A stretch of 64,000 nt of DNA from Turnera subulata (GCA_028386065.3 JAKUCV010002023.1:276952-340951), one strand, 5' to 3'. Positions 27,036-39,606 are shown, counted from the stretch's first letter. Made by a program: numbers and translations. Notes: generated from the sequence alone by a model not told the origin.

Positions 27036-30000
27036 TGTCTGTCCCTGTATGCTGGAGATCTGGTAGCAATTACCAAAGCCAGATGCCAACGTTTCTAGAG
27101 AGCTCTACACCCTGACATCCGAGCTATCATGGGATGTAAGGACTATGCTGGATATCAGGACATGGTAAGGGATGCTCAGAAGGCTGAAGTTACATGGCGT
27201 GATCAACAGGAGTATCGCCGGAAGAGAACCGCACCACAAGTACCTCCCAGTCAGAACAAGAAGCCATATGTACCTGTCGCTAGTGCACCCGCAGCTGGGC
27301 GAGGACAGTTCCAGTCGACGAACTATGGACGTGGTTGGACTAACAACCGCAGAGCTCCGACTGGAGGATGGAGTGGACCTGTAGTGACTAGTTCTGGAGA
27401 TAACCGCTTCCGACATCCCATATCATCAATCAGATGCTTTGAGTGCAATGAGTTGGGACATTACCGTTACGCATGCCCAAAGCTTGGGAGAGTTAGTAAC
27501 TCTGCACCGGAACCAACAGTTCAGGCCTCTGTGGCTAGTGTGCCAGGTGGATCTAGAGCTCAAGGACAAGGTCGTGGTCGTGGGAATCCTTCCGCAAGGA
27601 CCCAATCTGGAGCTAACCAAAGCACAGCACTTCCTAGAGCTTTTGTCATCACCGTAGAAGAGGACCCTGATGCTGCTCAAGTTATAGCAAGTATCTTTAC
27701 AGTACATGGTAGTGTTGCATTCACATTAATTGATCATGGAGCTACACATTCCTTTATAGCTCAAACCTATGCTATGCAGCATAACTGTGAAGATGTATCT
27801 TTAGAAAAACCGATGAGGGTTAGATTACCCGCAGGCATCATAGTAAGGCTAGATAGAGTTTGTAAGGATGTGCCGCTAGTATTCGAGAACGAAACCTTTC
27901 CTGCTCGACTCATTGTCATAAACATGGGAGGATTTAATATAATCCTAGGCATGGATTGGTTGTCGAAGTATCAAGCTTTGGTGGATTGCCGGCTAAGCAA
28001 GTGAGGTTGACATCCGCCGAAGATCGGTCGATTGTTTTGTCCGAAGTGGGGAGAACTACAACCACATGTAAGATCTTTGCTACCTAGGGCTACGGAATAA
28101 AGCAACATGGTCCAGACGCCTTGCTGACCCACATTCCAGGCGGAGAGACACAAGACCCTACCCCGGAGGATGTATTAGTTGTGAGGGAGTTTGTTGATGT
28201 TTTTCCAGATGATCTACTAGGTTTGCCACCCGACAGAAAGGTTGAGTACACCATCGAGCTCGTACCTAGAGTTACACCTATCTCGATGGCACCGTACAGG
28301 ATGGCACCAACAGAGCTTCAGGAGCTGAAGAAGCAGCTAGACGAACTATTAGAGAAAGGTTTCATCAGACCTAGTACCTTACCATGGGTGCACCAGTCTT
28401 GTTCGTGAAGAAGAAGGATGGCAGTCTGCGTATGTGTGTAGACTATCGCCAGATCAACAAGGTGACAATCAAGAACAAGTACCCGTTACCGACGATTGAT
28501 GATCTTTTCGATCAGCTTCAAGGAGCAATGGTGTTTTCAAATATTGATCTCCGATCGGCTATCAACATATCAAAATTTCGGAGAAGGACATACCGAAGAT
28601 AGCTTTTCGCACACGGTATGGCCACTTCAAATTCACTGTGGTACCTTTCGGTTTGACCAATGCACCGGCTGTATTCATGTGCTTGATGCACTTGGTACTA
28701 AATGAGTTTCTGGATAAGTTCGTTGTGGTCTTCATCGACGATATCCTCATCTACTCCAAGAGCAAGGAAGAGCACGAAGAGCATTTGAGGATAGTGCTTC
28801 AAAGGTTACGGGAGAAGTAGTTGTATGCCAAATTCAGCAAGTGTGAATTTTGGCTTGGAGAAGTTTCCTTCCTCGGACTCGTAGTAGGCGGGGATGGAAT
28901 AAAGGTTGATTCTGCCAAAGTTAAGGTTGTGTTGGAGTGGGAGCCTCCTAAGAATGTGTCCGAAGTCAAGAGTTTTCTTGGCCTTGCAGGATACTATCGG
29001 AGGTTCATAGAAGGATTTTTCTTATTGGCCAGTCCTATGACTAAGCTATTGAGGAAAGAATAAGCTTTTGTTTGGAGCCCGAAGTGCCAACGAAGTTTTG
29101 AGGAGCTTAAGAAGAAGCTGACCACGGCACCAGTGCTAACAGTACCCAAGCCAGGAGTGGAGTATTTGTTGTTTTGTGACGCATCAGGCCTTGGCTTAGG
29201 AGCTGTACTGATGCAAGAAGGACGAGTGATTGCCTATGCCTCTAGACAGCTAAGGACTCATGAGAAGAGCTACCCGACTCATGATCTTGAGATGGCAGCT
29301 GTGATCTTGGCTCTGAAGATTTGGAGACACTACTTGTTTGGAGAGAAGTGTCGAATGTTCACCGACCACAAAAGCCTCAAGTACATCATGACTCAGAAGC
29401 AGCTTAACCTGCGACAAAGACGTTGGGTTGAGTTGCTTAATGATTATGATTGTACTATCGATATCACCCAGGAAAGGCTAATGTGGTAGCTGATGCTTTG
29501 AGCCAGAGACAACCGGATGATGCCTCCACTAGTTACTCGATGTTTTCACTTATCGAGTTAAGGAAGTTGGGAGTCGATTTGTCAGTGGATGAAACAAGAG
29601 CTTTACTAGCACACATGAGTGTCAAGTCTAACCTAAGAGGATGGATAGTGGAGTTACAAGATGGAGATCCCGACTTGGTCAAGCTAAAGGAAGGAGTAAG
29701 GAGTGGAAAAGAAGACAAGTTTCGCATAGCAGATGATGGAGCACTGATGATTGGGAAACGGGTATGTGTACCCAATATCAGTAATCTATATAGTCAGATC
29801 CTGGATAAAGGTCATATGACGCCGTATACGATGCATCCTGGAAGCACCAAGATGTATCAGAACCTGAAGAGCCATTTCTGGTGGCCTTGGATGAAGAAGG
29901 AAGTACCGGAGTATGTCGCAAGATGCATTACTTGCCAGCAGGTGAAAGCCGAACATCAGGCTCCAGCAGGCAAGATGATATCATTGACAATACCGGAGTG

Positions 30001-31069
30001 GAAGTGGGAGATGATCACCATAGATTTTGTGATTGGTTTATCGATGACTCGGAGGCAGCATGATGCTATTTGGGTCATCGTTGACCGATTAACAAAATCG
30101 GCTCATTTTCTCCCTATACGCCAGACTGATACCATGGACACATTGGCGAGTAAGTATGTTGCTGAAGTTGTGAGACTACATGGGATTCAAAAGTCCATAG
30201 TCTCAGACAGAGATCCCAGATTCACCTCACATTTCTGGAAGAGCTTACAACCTGCTTTGGGAACCAAGTTGAGCTTTAGTACCGCTTTTCATCCTCAAAT
30301 AGATGGACAGTCTGAGAGGACTATACAGACACTGGAGTACATGCTGAGGGCTTGCGCACTTAACCTCAGTGGGAATTGGGATAAGTACCTACCCTTGGCA
30401 GAGTTTGCATATAACAACAGCTACCATTCCAGCATTGGTATGCCACCTTTTTAGGCTCTCTATGGAAGGAAGTGTAGAAGTCCAGTATGTTGGGAAGAAG
30501 AAGGTATGAGACTGATCATTGGACCGGATTTAGTGAAGTAGACAGTTGACAAGATCCAGACGGTGAAACAGTGCATGAGAGCTGCTCAGGATCGACAAAA
30601 GAGCTATGCCGACAAGCACCGACGTGAGATGGAGTATAACGTTGGTGAGAAAGTTTTTCTCAGAGTGGCACCCTGGAAAGGAGTGATCAAATTCGGCAAA
30701 AGAGGAAAGCTGAGACCAAGGTATATCGGGCCATATGAGATCGTTGAGAGGATTGGACCACTAGCCTACAGGTTGTCATTACCTGAAGAGCTTTCACGCA
30801 TTCATGATGTGTTTCACGTCTCCATGCTGAGGAGGTACCGATCAGACCCTAGTCATATTGTGGCCCCAGTGGATGTTGAAGTGGCAGAAGATCTTACCTA
30901 CACAGAAGTACCGGAACAGATCCTTGACCGAGAAGTACGGCAGTTACGGAACCGCAACATTCCCATGGTAAAGGTCAAGTGGAGTAAGCATTCTGCTAAC
31001 GAGTCAACATGGGAAGTCGAGGAGCATATGCGGTCCCAGTATCCGCATCTTTTCACCGGTTCGGAGTGA
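27036..31069 (+). pseudogene. Gag C-terminus and pol of Element B, decayed
   Basis: Continues gag after the insertion: CCHC knuckle CFECNELGHYRYAC near 27436, protease LIDHGATHSF near 27730 (DHG instead of DPG), RT with intact F-I-D-D near 28733, RNase H, integrase with HHCC (the histidine lost in A is kept here), and a chromodomain ending at the TGA of 31067-31069. Stops: 27096 (TAG for TGG), 28085 (TAG for CAG), 28818 (TAG), 29061 (TAA for CAA), 30452 (TAG), 30539 (TAG for CAG). Single-base losses shift the frame near 27993, 28386, 28557 and 29461. Comparisons are to Element A. It cannot make a working polyprotein. Confidence 0.94.
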
Positions 31070-31087
31070 ATTTCGGGGACGAAATTC
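31068..31087 (+). other. Hairpin at the pol stop codon (Element B)
   Basis: GAATTTCG, loop GGGA (a GNRA-type tetraloop), CGAAATTC: eight perfect pairs starting within the stop codon, about 17 bp before the 3' LTR. Confidence 0.7.
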
Positions 31088-31091
31088 TTTT

Positions 31092-31104
31092 AAGGGAGGT
31101 AGAC
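31092..31104 (+). other. Polypurine tract of Element B
   Basis: AAGGGAGGTAGAC immediately before the 3' LTR, mostly purine. Confidence 0.75.
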
Positions 31105-34091
31105 TGTAACAGCCTGGGTAAAAAATTTGTATTTTTACCAGGACTGTAAAACGCTTTGTACAGTAATTTACCATGTAAAAATAATCTTGGGTAATTATTT
31201 CAGGGTAAATTATGCATCGGATTCTGAAACCGAGCTCTGTCCCCCACTCAGAATTTTTCTGTGGATTTTAAGGACCAAGTTAGAATTTTTTCGGGTCCAG
31301 GAAACTGGAGAAAAGTCATGTTTGACCCCGAATTATTGGGCCAGAAATAAAGTCAAAGGGGCATTATAGATATTTTCTGGTCCGGACGGGACACGACTAC
31401 ATGATTGAGTCACGCAGCTGCCTTCTCCTGTGTGCCCGTGACTTGTTTTCCCTGTGTAAACAGGTTCCTGCATGATTTTCTTTTTCTTACCCGTGTTCCT
31501 GCCCTCCCTGCATTAACACCATACCACACCCTTGCCTCCATCTTCACCCTCTCCTCATACTCCCTGCAAAAAAAAAAAAAAAACTAGTAAGCCCTCTACA
31601 CTGCCTCTACTTAGTTTCCCCAGTTTATACAAAACACAAAAAAAAAAGAAAAAGAAAACAAACAACCCGAGCCACCACCACACGCGTCTGCCGCCACCTA
31701 GGACCACCGTCACCACCGCGCCATCCTTTCCTCCTCCTCTCCCTCTCTCTTTCTTCGCCGCTGTCCACCTTACGCGCGACGGCCGGGTCGTGGCTCCACC
31801 ATCTGCAACTGCAGATCCGCCGCCTCGCCAGCCCTGCCACCATCTGCAACAGCAGTGTCGCGCCGTTCGTCTTCTTCCTCGCGACGAACACAGCTCCTGC
31901 CACCAGTTACCACCACCTTCCTCTCCTGTGCCTCCCTCGCTCGCCGCCGCTGCAAGACGCCGTTGTTCTCACGCCGTCAGTCCGTGCCTGCAGCCGCCTC
32001 CCTTCATCCTCGCGTGCGCCGCTGCCTCGCTGCAACCAGGTGAGTTGCGGGTTGAAGAAACCCGTCTGGTCGGGCGGGTCGACCCGGTAGCAAAAGGTTT
32101 GACCCGGGTCTGCTAGGTTTTGAGATGGGCTGGGGTATTTTGGGTCGGGTGTAGATTAGGAGCTAGGCCAAGCCTTAGTTCGGGCCTCTACATGGGCCAG
32201 CGCCTGGGCCTCAGCTTGAGGTCTGGGCCTGGTGCTGTGCAAGGCCTGACTGGCACTATTCACGGGCCCAGTCCAGTAAAAAAAAGAGAAGAAAAGAGAA
32301 AAAAAAATTCTGGAAAAAAAGAATAAAAAATAGAAAATAATAATAATAATAAGGAGTAATACTTGGAAAAGATTATATAGTATATTATATGGAAATAAAT
32401 GAAGTAATTATTTTGTTATAATATTTTTAAGGAAATAAGATAATTATAACATGATTGTAGTAAATATTCTTAAGGAAATATACTATGTAAATACTGGGAA
32501 ATATATATGTGTGACTAATTTCTAAAAAGATTATTTTATTATAACCATAATTTTTGGAAAAGAAAATAAGTGGTAGTAATAATTATTTTTATCAAATATT
32601 TTGGAAAGTACATACTTAAGGAAAATAAAAATGGAAAGGCTATTATCAAAGTGAATATGTACCGGAATAATAACCGGGTATCAGTATGGTATTTTTGACA
32701 CTTGTAAATAAATGGTTAATTGTGATGATAATGGGAATAACCCGGGGGAGAACTGAGTTGGTCCAGTAATTATTTTACGGCTTACAGTAATAGTCGAGCA
32801 TTTGCATATCATCTTATGTGTGCATAAATTGTTGTTTGATATAGGAATTGATAACGAGCAGTACCCTGAGGAGCCTAAGCCGGAACAATTCGAGGACTAT
32901 CAGGAATAGGAAAAATCGGCTAAGGTGAGGATAAGTAAATATGTATATACTACCCGTAGTACCAAGTTGTTGCTTGTTTATTATGTGTGTTATATGCTTG
33001 AATAATTCTTTGTGGCTGTGAATGGTTTGTTGTGTGATGAATTAAATTGAAGTTTGATGCTGCTGATGATGTTGAAAATAATGTTATCGTTGTTGTTATT
33101 GTTGAGATTGGAAATGTTGATATAAGTAAGTCTATTACTGTTGCTGTTGACTGTGAGGATTGTGTGAGTTGAGTACCGAGGGTACTGGTATGAGATAACA
33201 GTTGGAATAAGTTGTAATTATCCAGACGAGCGGAGAGGTTGTGAGCCTGCTCGGGATAATGAGATAATGGTAGGGTAATAGAAATTAAGTAACTAGATGA
33301 GGGTTAAGAAATAATAAAACTGGATACACTTAGCCATCTAGTAAGTCACAGTTAGATGTTGGAACAGCCAGATGGTAGTCTTATTTTTATGGTGCTGGGG
33401 GAGATTGTTCTTGGGGTTTGCTCCCTGTCTGTACCAATTTTTATTTTAGGCGCTGGGGGAGAGTGTGCTTGGGGTCTGCTCCCTGTCTGTGCCAGTTATA
33501 TGTGGAGGTACCAGGGCGGGGTCCACGGGCTAGCTAGCTTGACTAACAGGCGACGGCCACCATTTAATTTGTGATAGGGGCCCTGATAATAAAATTGGTT
33601 TAGCGTGTCTAGATTCACAGAGTGTGTTATTTGAGGTTCGTGAGAACCTTAGTTATTTGCTGTTGGTGTGACTTGGTTATTTTCGGATGCTTGTATATGT
33701 ATGTTTGCTTATGGATTTTACCCGGTGAGCACTTCGGACTCACCCCTCGCCTGTGTGACCTGGTCGCGTAGTTTGATTGTGCGTAGCCCAGGTACGTTCG
33801 AGGCAAGTTGTGGCGCACCCTCTGCCAGGCCCGGATCCATCCTGCGTTGCATCACTATCATATGGTTGCTTATTGTTGTATTGTATTAAGACTTCCACTG
33901 CTTGCATTTTACTACTCAGTTCTGAAGCTTGTTGTAATAATGTTTCCGTGCTGGGACAAGTACTGTTGATGTATTATGTACTGTTGTTGTATTACTATTG
34001 GCTTATGATATTACCGTTGTGATTTCTGTAATAAATAGTAGGTTCCACGTGTTTACTGTGTATGACGGTAAATACGGTTCGGGGCATTTCA
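31105..34091 (+). repeat. Element B 3' LTR
   Basis: TGTAACAGCCTGGG to GGGGCATTTCA. Leader exon 1 ends CAACCAG|GTGAG (donor 32040). A long frame from 31532 runs into this donor in the phase that joins the small exon at 32845-32924 (I-D-N-E-Q-Y-P-E-E-P). Hairpins: 31167-31209, a weakened palindrome at 31395-31411, two tandem GGGAG...CTCCC units at about 33390-33500, 33724-33744 and 33751-33771. Low-complexity Pro/Ser sequence in exon 1 means the long frame may be chance. Confidence 0.93.
32845..32924 (+). other. LTR-embedded leader exon (B 3' copy)
   Basis: Same signals as the 5' LTR copy: TTTGATATAG acceptor and CTAAG|GTGAGG donor. The frame I-D-N-E-Q-Y-P-E-E-P is kept although bases around it differ. 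Confidence 0.6.
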
Positions 34092-34096
34092 CTCGG

Positions 34097-35022
34097 GCCT
34101 AGAAAGGAACCTCGAAATATTGAAGCGCTGATGGTTGTTCATCCTTCGTAATTCCTTAAGAATTATCACTTGATCATCAAAATTCCAAGGTTCATTCTCC
34201 AAAACCCTTTGCTTATCCCTCCAATGAAAAAATTGAAATGGGAAGAAGTTGTGATCAATTTGTTAGACTTATACCCCATGGATCAGACGCCAAACTTGCT
34301 TCGTGGTGTTCATGAATGCCAATGCATTAAATGGTCTTTCTATCTAAAGTTTGGCAATCAAGCAAAGGGAAGCTGAAAGATCACTCTCCTTTTCCACCTC
34401 GCCCTCTATAACCACTGCCTCTGCCTCCGCATAAATAGGATCTGGAATCACAACCCCACATAACTTACCATCCTCCTCTTTCCCATCCTCCTCTCCCTTA
34501 CCCTCTCTGCTCGATTCTATGAATCCACCGATGAGAAAAGCAGACCCACAAGTACAAAATAATCAAAGAAAACAAAAAATTTATCAAAACACTAACAAGG
34601 GAGTACACCCTAATGGTAGGAGAAAACCTTTGAAAGGGAGGAAAGACTCGTACTCATGAAAGAGAAACCTAAAAAAATTTGAGAGTGACCACTTGTTCCC
34701 AGTCACCAACATTTTTAATTTATTGATTAAGCTATGGAAGAAGTCTGCACTAGGGAACTTGCCCATTTACATCATGAGAGAAAGAATAGTAAAACAACCA
34801 CTAGGAGGATTTACAAGAAGGGTAAAATGAGGTCCGACAAGGAAAATAATTACAAGGAATAAAAAGGTAAATAATTACAAGGAAAAGCCAAAGAAAAAAC
34901 TGGGGTCCAACAAAACTGAAATTTAGATCCAAAGAAGGAAAACATCAAGCTACATTTAGAAGAAACTAGAAGTTCACTTCGCTTAAATTATATCCAACCA
35001 CCAATACTTGGTGGTTGAACCT
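34097..35022. other. Non-coding flank right of Element B
   Basis: Short frames only (for example 34170-34376). Removing Element B and one target copy joins this to the sequence ending at 20904. No domain or splice structure was recognised across that junction. Confidence 0.4.
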
Positions 35023-35625
35023 AGGGATGGCAATTAGGTCGGGCCTGGTATGGTACCGAGACCCTTAATATAACGTATAGGGTAAGACATGGACCACTTA
35101 GGTAGGGTAAAGTTTAAAGTTTTATCCAACATGTAATACGGGTTTGGGTAAGGGTATATCCGTTATACTGTTAAGTTAAAAAAAATAAAATCTAACGGAA
35201 AAATTAAAAAATATATTATTTTAAAGTTATTAGAGACTTGGAAAAGAAGAAATAAAAATAATATATATATTCGTTACGCTTACTACCTAGGAAATAATTT
35301 AATGAAAATACCAAAGTTACAATTATAATCAAAAAAAATTGATTTGCAAAGGAAAAAAAGACATCCAATCCCAATATAAAACTAGAAAAAATTATTATTC
35401 TAAAATAAAATATATATGGAGAAGTGGATTATTTTAGGGTATTATAATAGACTGGGCTCCATTGGATAAGGTAAATCCTAGACCCTTATCTAGGCCCAAA
35501 CCGACTCGGTCAAATTGGGTCCGGATAATAACCTACCTTCTTTTACCCAGTTAAAATCGGATAATACCCTACCCATATAAAAGAATTGGGTGTGTATAAG
35601 GTAGACTTGGAAAAATTGTCATCTC
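35023..35625. mobile_element. hAT-like non-autonomous element
   Basis: The left end AGGGATGGCAATTAGG and right end AATTGTCATCTC are imperfect inverted repeats, of a type common in plant hAT elements. The flanks TTGAACCT and TTGAATCA could be a degenerate 8-bp target duplication (6 of 8). The interior is AT-rich, without a transposase. GGGTAAG and TACCCTA motifs near both ends extend the symmetry. Confidence 0.5.
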
Positions 35626-36874
35626 TTGAATCAATAGGTTTTTTCTTTCCTTTTTACCTCTTCTGGCAGTTTGGCAACCACTTTGATTTTAGGCACTCAA
35701 TTTCTAATATTTGGATTTTACACCTTAGTTTGGCAATGATTAGGTGTGTATTGTGATATATGCTTAAAATTTATCCAGATTATTTTGTTACTTAGTAGTA
35801 ATTTTATATCTAGTATTTTTTTAAGTTTCATCCTTTGTGTTTAGTATTTTTTTAAAAAAAATTATTGATTGGAATTTGTTTGCAAGATTTTGTTCTCAGA
35901 AATTTCTAACAATAGAATACTTAGCTTTTATTTGCTCTTAAATACAACAATAACATACTATGGTAATATTTGTATTACCTAATTGATGCTTCATCAATAT
36001 AACCTCTTTTTACAGGTCATTTAAATATAATATTAGTATTTTTGACAAAAAGATAATATTTGTGTAAATTTTCTAAATTTCAAATATTTTAAGATGTTAA
36101 AAAATATTTTTAATAAATTTTCATTATAAAATAAAATATTTTAAATATGAATAATTATTACTGTTGTACTAATCAATAAATACAACTTCCGTACTACAAT
36201 AATGTCTCACCATGGCTTTGTCGGTTGTCACTCTTATTTCTACTAGACCGCTTTCCCGTGTAATACACGGGTCACATGATGTGTTGTTCGTATTTTGTGT
36301 TAAATTTTTACTAATTTTATATATTTGTTATACGCTAGGTACAATTTTTCACGCGAACCAGTAAAAATTATTTTATATGATTATAAGGAGTCTCAAGTTA
36401 CATAATGATTTCATAAAGATTTTTATTTAAAATAAAAAGTTTGGGCAAAGGAATAATAAAAAAAAACCTAATGATATAATTTTCGAAAATTTTAAGAGTA
36501 ATTCATATTATGTTTGTTTTTTATATATATATCTCTATCATGTATATAGATTTTAAATGTGTTTGTAGGCATGTTCTATATCTATTCTTTTCTGCATTTA
36601 CCCTCTTTTTACCTAAAACCTATAAGAATCAATTTCTTACGTATGAGAAATGATCTTAATTTTTTTTAATTATTATGTCTATCGTTTTCATTCATTTTTA
36701 CTATGCCAAGATATTTTTTCAAATCTATAGAGATTTAAATTTTATATTAATGATAAGGACACATTTTAAAAAAATTAAAATATTTGTTTTATGTTTGTTT
36801 CTAGGAGTGACAACACAGTTTTGTTTTTTTTCATATTGATCCTATATCTCCTTTTCTCTTCTTTTTGTTACTTT
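35626..36874. other. AT-rich non-coding stretch
   Basis: No gene, tRNA or transposon end that I can support. Confidence 0.5.
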
Positions 36875-39601
36875 TGTAACAGCCCGGGTAAAATTTTTTA
36901 TTTTTACCGGGACTGTAGAAGTCTTTCTACAGTGATTTACTGTTGAATTAATCTTGGGTAATTAATTCAAGGTAAATCGGGAGTCGTCTTTTGAAACCGA
37001 GGGTTTTCCCGCGCTCGTGATTTTCCCGTGGATTTTTCGGAACTAAGTTGGTATTTTTCGGGTTTCGGAATTTCTCGAAAAATCACATCGGAAAATAACT
37101 AAGGAGGTATCTGTTATTTTCTGGTCCGGATCGGATTCGCCCGTAATACGGACGAATTGTATTATTTGAAATTCACATGAGTAATAGTGAATTTACAGTT
37201 TATAAAAGGAAGGCTGCCGATGGAGGAGAAGAAGGAAAAAAAGAGAAGAGAAGAGGAAAAAAAAAGAGAGAAGAAAAAAAAAGAGAGAAAATAAAAAAGA
37301 AAAAAAAAAGAGAAAAGAGAGAAAAAGAAAAAAAGAAGAGAGGAAAAAGGAAAAAAAAAAGAGAGAAACAGAAAGAAAAAAAAAAGGAACTGAAAATCAA
37401 AAAAAAAGAGAGAAGAAATTCAGAAAAATAGAAAAGAAAAGAAAAGAAAAGAAGAAAATAGAAGAAAGAAAGAAATTACAGAAAATGAAAAAAAAGGGAA
37501 CCCGGTAGCACTGTTCACCCGCCACCCTCTGCTACTGTACATGGCGAACGGTTCCCCGCCGCCTCGCGCTCCACCGGTCACCTCAGCCTGTCGCCCGTGC
37601 CGTCGCGAGCTTGCCGCCGCTGTCGCCTTCCGTTTCCGCCTGCCGACGCGCCTGTGGAAGGCGTAGACCCGACGGGGAACCCGCGGATCTAGCTCTTCCC
37701 CGCTCTGCTCCGCCACCGTGCCGCCTCGCGCCGAGGTTGCACCGCCCGTGGAGTTGCCCCAGCTTCACCGACCTCGCGCTGGCCTTCCCTCACGTCGTCG
37801 CGCCGCCGCGCCGCTGCAAACTCGCTGGTAAGGCCGGGTTTTACCCGTTTCCTTGCCGGGTCGCGCCCTTCCTGGGTTGGATCCGGGTTGGGTTTGTTTT
37901 GTTTTTTTTTATTTAATATATATATATATATATAATCTGTATATATACAATTACTGGTATTTAATTTTCAAGAAAAAAATATATATTTTTATATTTCGAA
38001 AATACGGTAAATTTGTGTTATGGTTTATGGTTTTGAAATATATATATACTTTGAAAAATAATTAAGTAATGTTTTAGGAAAAACTAGTATTATTTGGAAA
38101 ATAAATATATATGCCTTGAAAATAATTTCTAAAAATTTAATATGCATATTATTTCGTCCGAAAAATTATGATTTTTTTACCTGTATATAAATATGTATTT
38201 TGAAAATTAAAATTAATTATATTTTGTGTTGGAAAATTAAATTGTATATGTATTTAGAAAAAGATAAATACTATATAAATATTTTCTGAAAATTATAAAT
38301 ACGTTATTATTTTCTGGGAAAATTATGGAGATTATTATTTTGGAAATTATAGTTATTTTATGGAAGTATTTTGAAAAAAAGTTTTAATTAAAGTATGGTA
38401 CCGAAATTATATTCGGAAATACGTACGGTAATTATTTTCGGTAAAAGATGGAAATAAAGGATAAGTAATCGGGATGGGTAATTTCGTAGTATTGGCATCA
38501 TGACATACTCTTATGTGCATTTATGTGGATGTATGGTTTTGTTGTATAGGTTTTTGGATATCGGGCAGTTTCCCGAGGAGCCGGCGTCGTACCGGTCATG
38601 GTTTCCGGAGTTGAGTAATCGGCCAAGGTGAGGATGGATTTCCTTCAATATGTGCCTATATTACTCGGTATTTGGTTGTTGATTATTGCATGTTGCATTT
38701 GTTGTGAATTGTCTCGGGATGTTCATCCCATGGTTTTGATTATTGTCGGGATGTTTATCCCAGTATTTTGATTGGGTTTGAATATTTATTTTCATGTCTT
38801 GATCATGAGTATAATGGAATAATAATTAATGAATTGTGACGAGGATGTCGATCCTCGGTATTTTGGTTAGGGATGTTGATCCCTGTGACTTGGTTTTTAA
38901 TGACGGTAATATAACTGTCACGTGGTAAGTAGAGGTACGACCGGATGGTTAGAGACTGTTTTGTGGTGGCCATGATTTGGGTTCGTGTGATAAGCATGTC
39001 TATGCTTGGGATGTCTATCCCGGTTTGTTATTTTTGGGATGTCTATCCCTGGATTCTTTTTGATCTGGCACCAGGAACAGGTTGATAACCTAGTACGACC
39101 CTAGCTTATCCGTGACGGGGCCTGGAAAGATAAAATTGAGTAATTGGATTTTACTTGAGTCTCTTGGGTTTTGTCTTTGGGTTTGACTGTTTTATTTGAC
39201 TTGAGTAATTTTTAGTGTCCATATTGATCGTCTTTCCATTGTCGTGAGCACTTCGGACTCACCCCTCACCTGCGGGCTTTCATCCCGTAGGATGAGTTAT
39301 TTTTGGTACAGGTTTGGTGCATTTCAGACAGGCTGCGGCGTTATCCCTTGGACAGGGCTCGGATCCATAGTTTGCATCTATGCATACAGTGTTTATGTGA
39401 GTTTCATAAGTCTTCCGTTGTGCATGTTTTTACTATTATTGGGCCATTGGGCCGGTTTTGATATTTGTGATGTTTTCCTATTATGGGCTGTTGAGCCCGG
39501 TTATGTGTTGTATACACTGTATGCTGGGTTATGTTGGGTCGGGTCGTTACAGTTCCGGCACGTGTTTACTGTGTACGGTAAATACGGGTCGGGGCGTTTC
39601 A
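36875..39601 (+). mobile_element. Solo LTR C (Tekay-like) with perfect TSD
   Basis: TGTAACAGCCCGGG to GGGGCGTTTCA, with ACTTT on both sides (36870-36874 and 39602-39606), so it is a single LTR left by recombination between the two LTRs of a full element. It contains the strongest LTR-start hairpin in the window (36934-36978), palindromes at 37135-37157 and 37169-37194, a nearly all-purine stretch at about 37221-37499, a GC-rich exon with donor GCTG|GTAAG (37825), the small exon 38550-38627, repeated GGGATGTnnATCCC hairpins at 38715-39050, and paired hairpins at 39244-39262 and 39270-39290. Confidence 0.95.
38550..38627 (+). other. LTR-embedded leader exon (C copy)
   Basis: Acceptor TTGTTGTATAG, donor CCAAG|GTGAGG, 78 nt. 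The frame contains D-I-G-Q-F-P-E-E-P, matching the core of the A and B exons. Confidence 0.55.
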
Positions 39602-39606
39602 ACTTT

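Larger units (their letters stand above)
20905..34091 (+). mobile_element. Element B: Tekay-like LTR retrotransposon with nested transposon
   Basis: Two LTRs of about 2.95 and 2.99 kb, an initiator-Met primer site, gag-pol remnants and a polypurine tract. The flanks TTCGG (20900-20904) and CTCGG (34092-34096) are a 5-bp target duplication with one C/T difference. The length includes a 2,496-bp inverted-repeat transposon inside gag plus its 10-bp target duplication. Element B is related to A across gag, pol and chromodomain but has its own LTR sequence. It is inactivated by several stops and frameshifts, more than A has. Confidence 0.94.

Noticed and set aside
37177..37431. Lys/Glu-rich frame of 84 codons
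   Set aside because: A by-product of the polypurine tract in solo LTR C.
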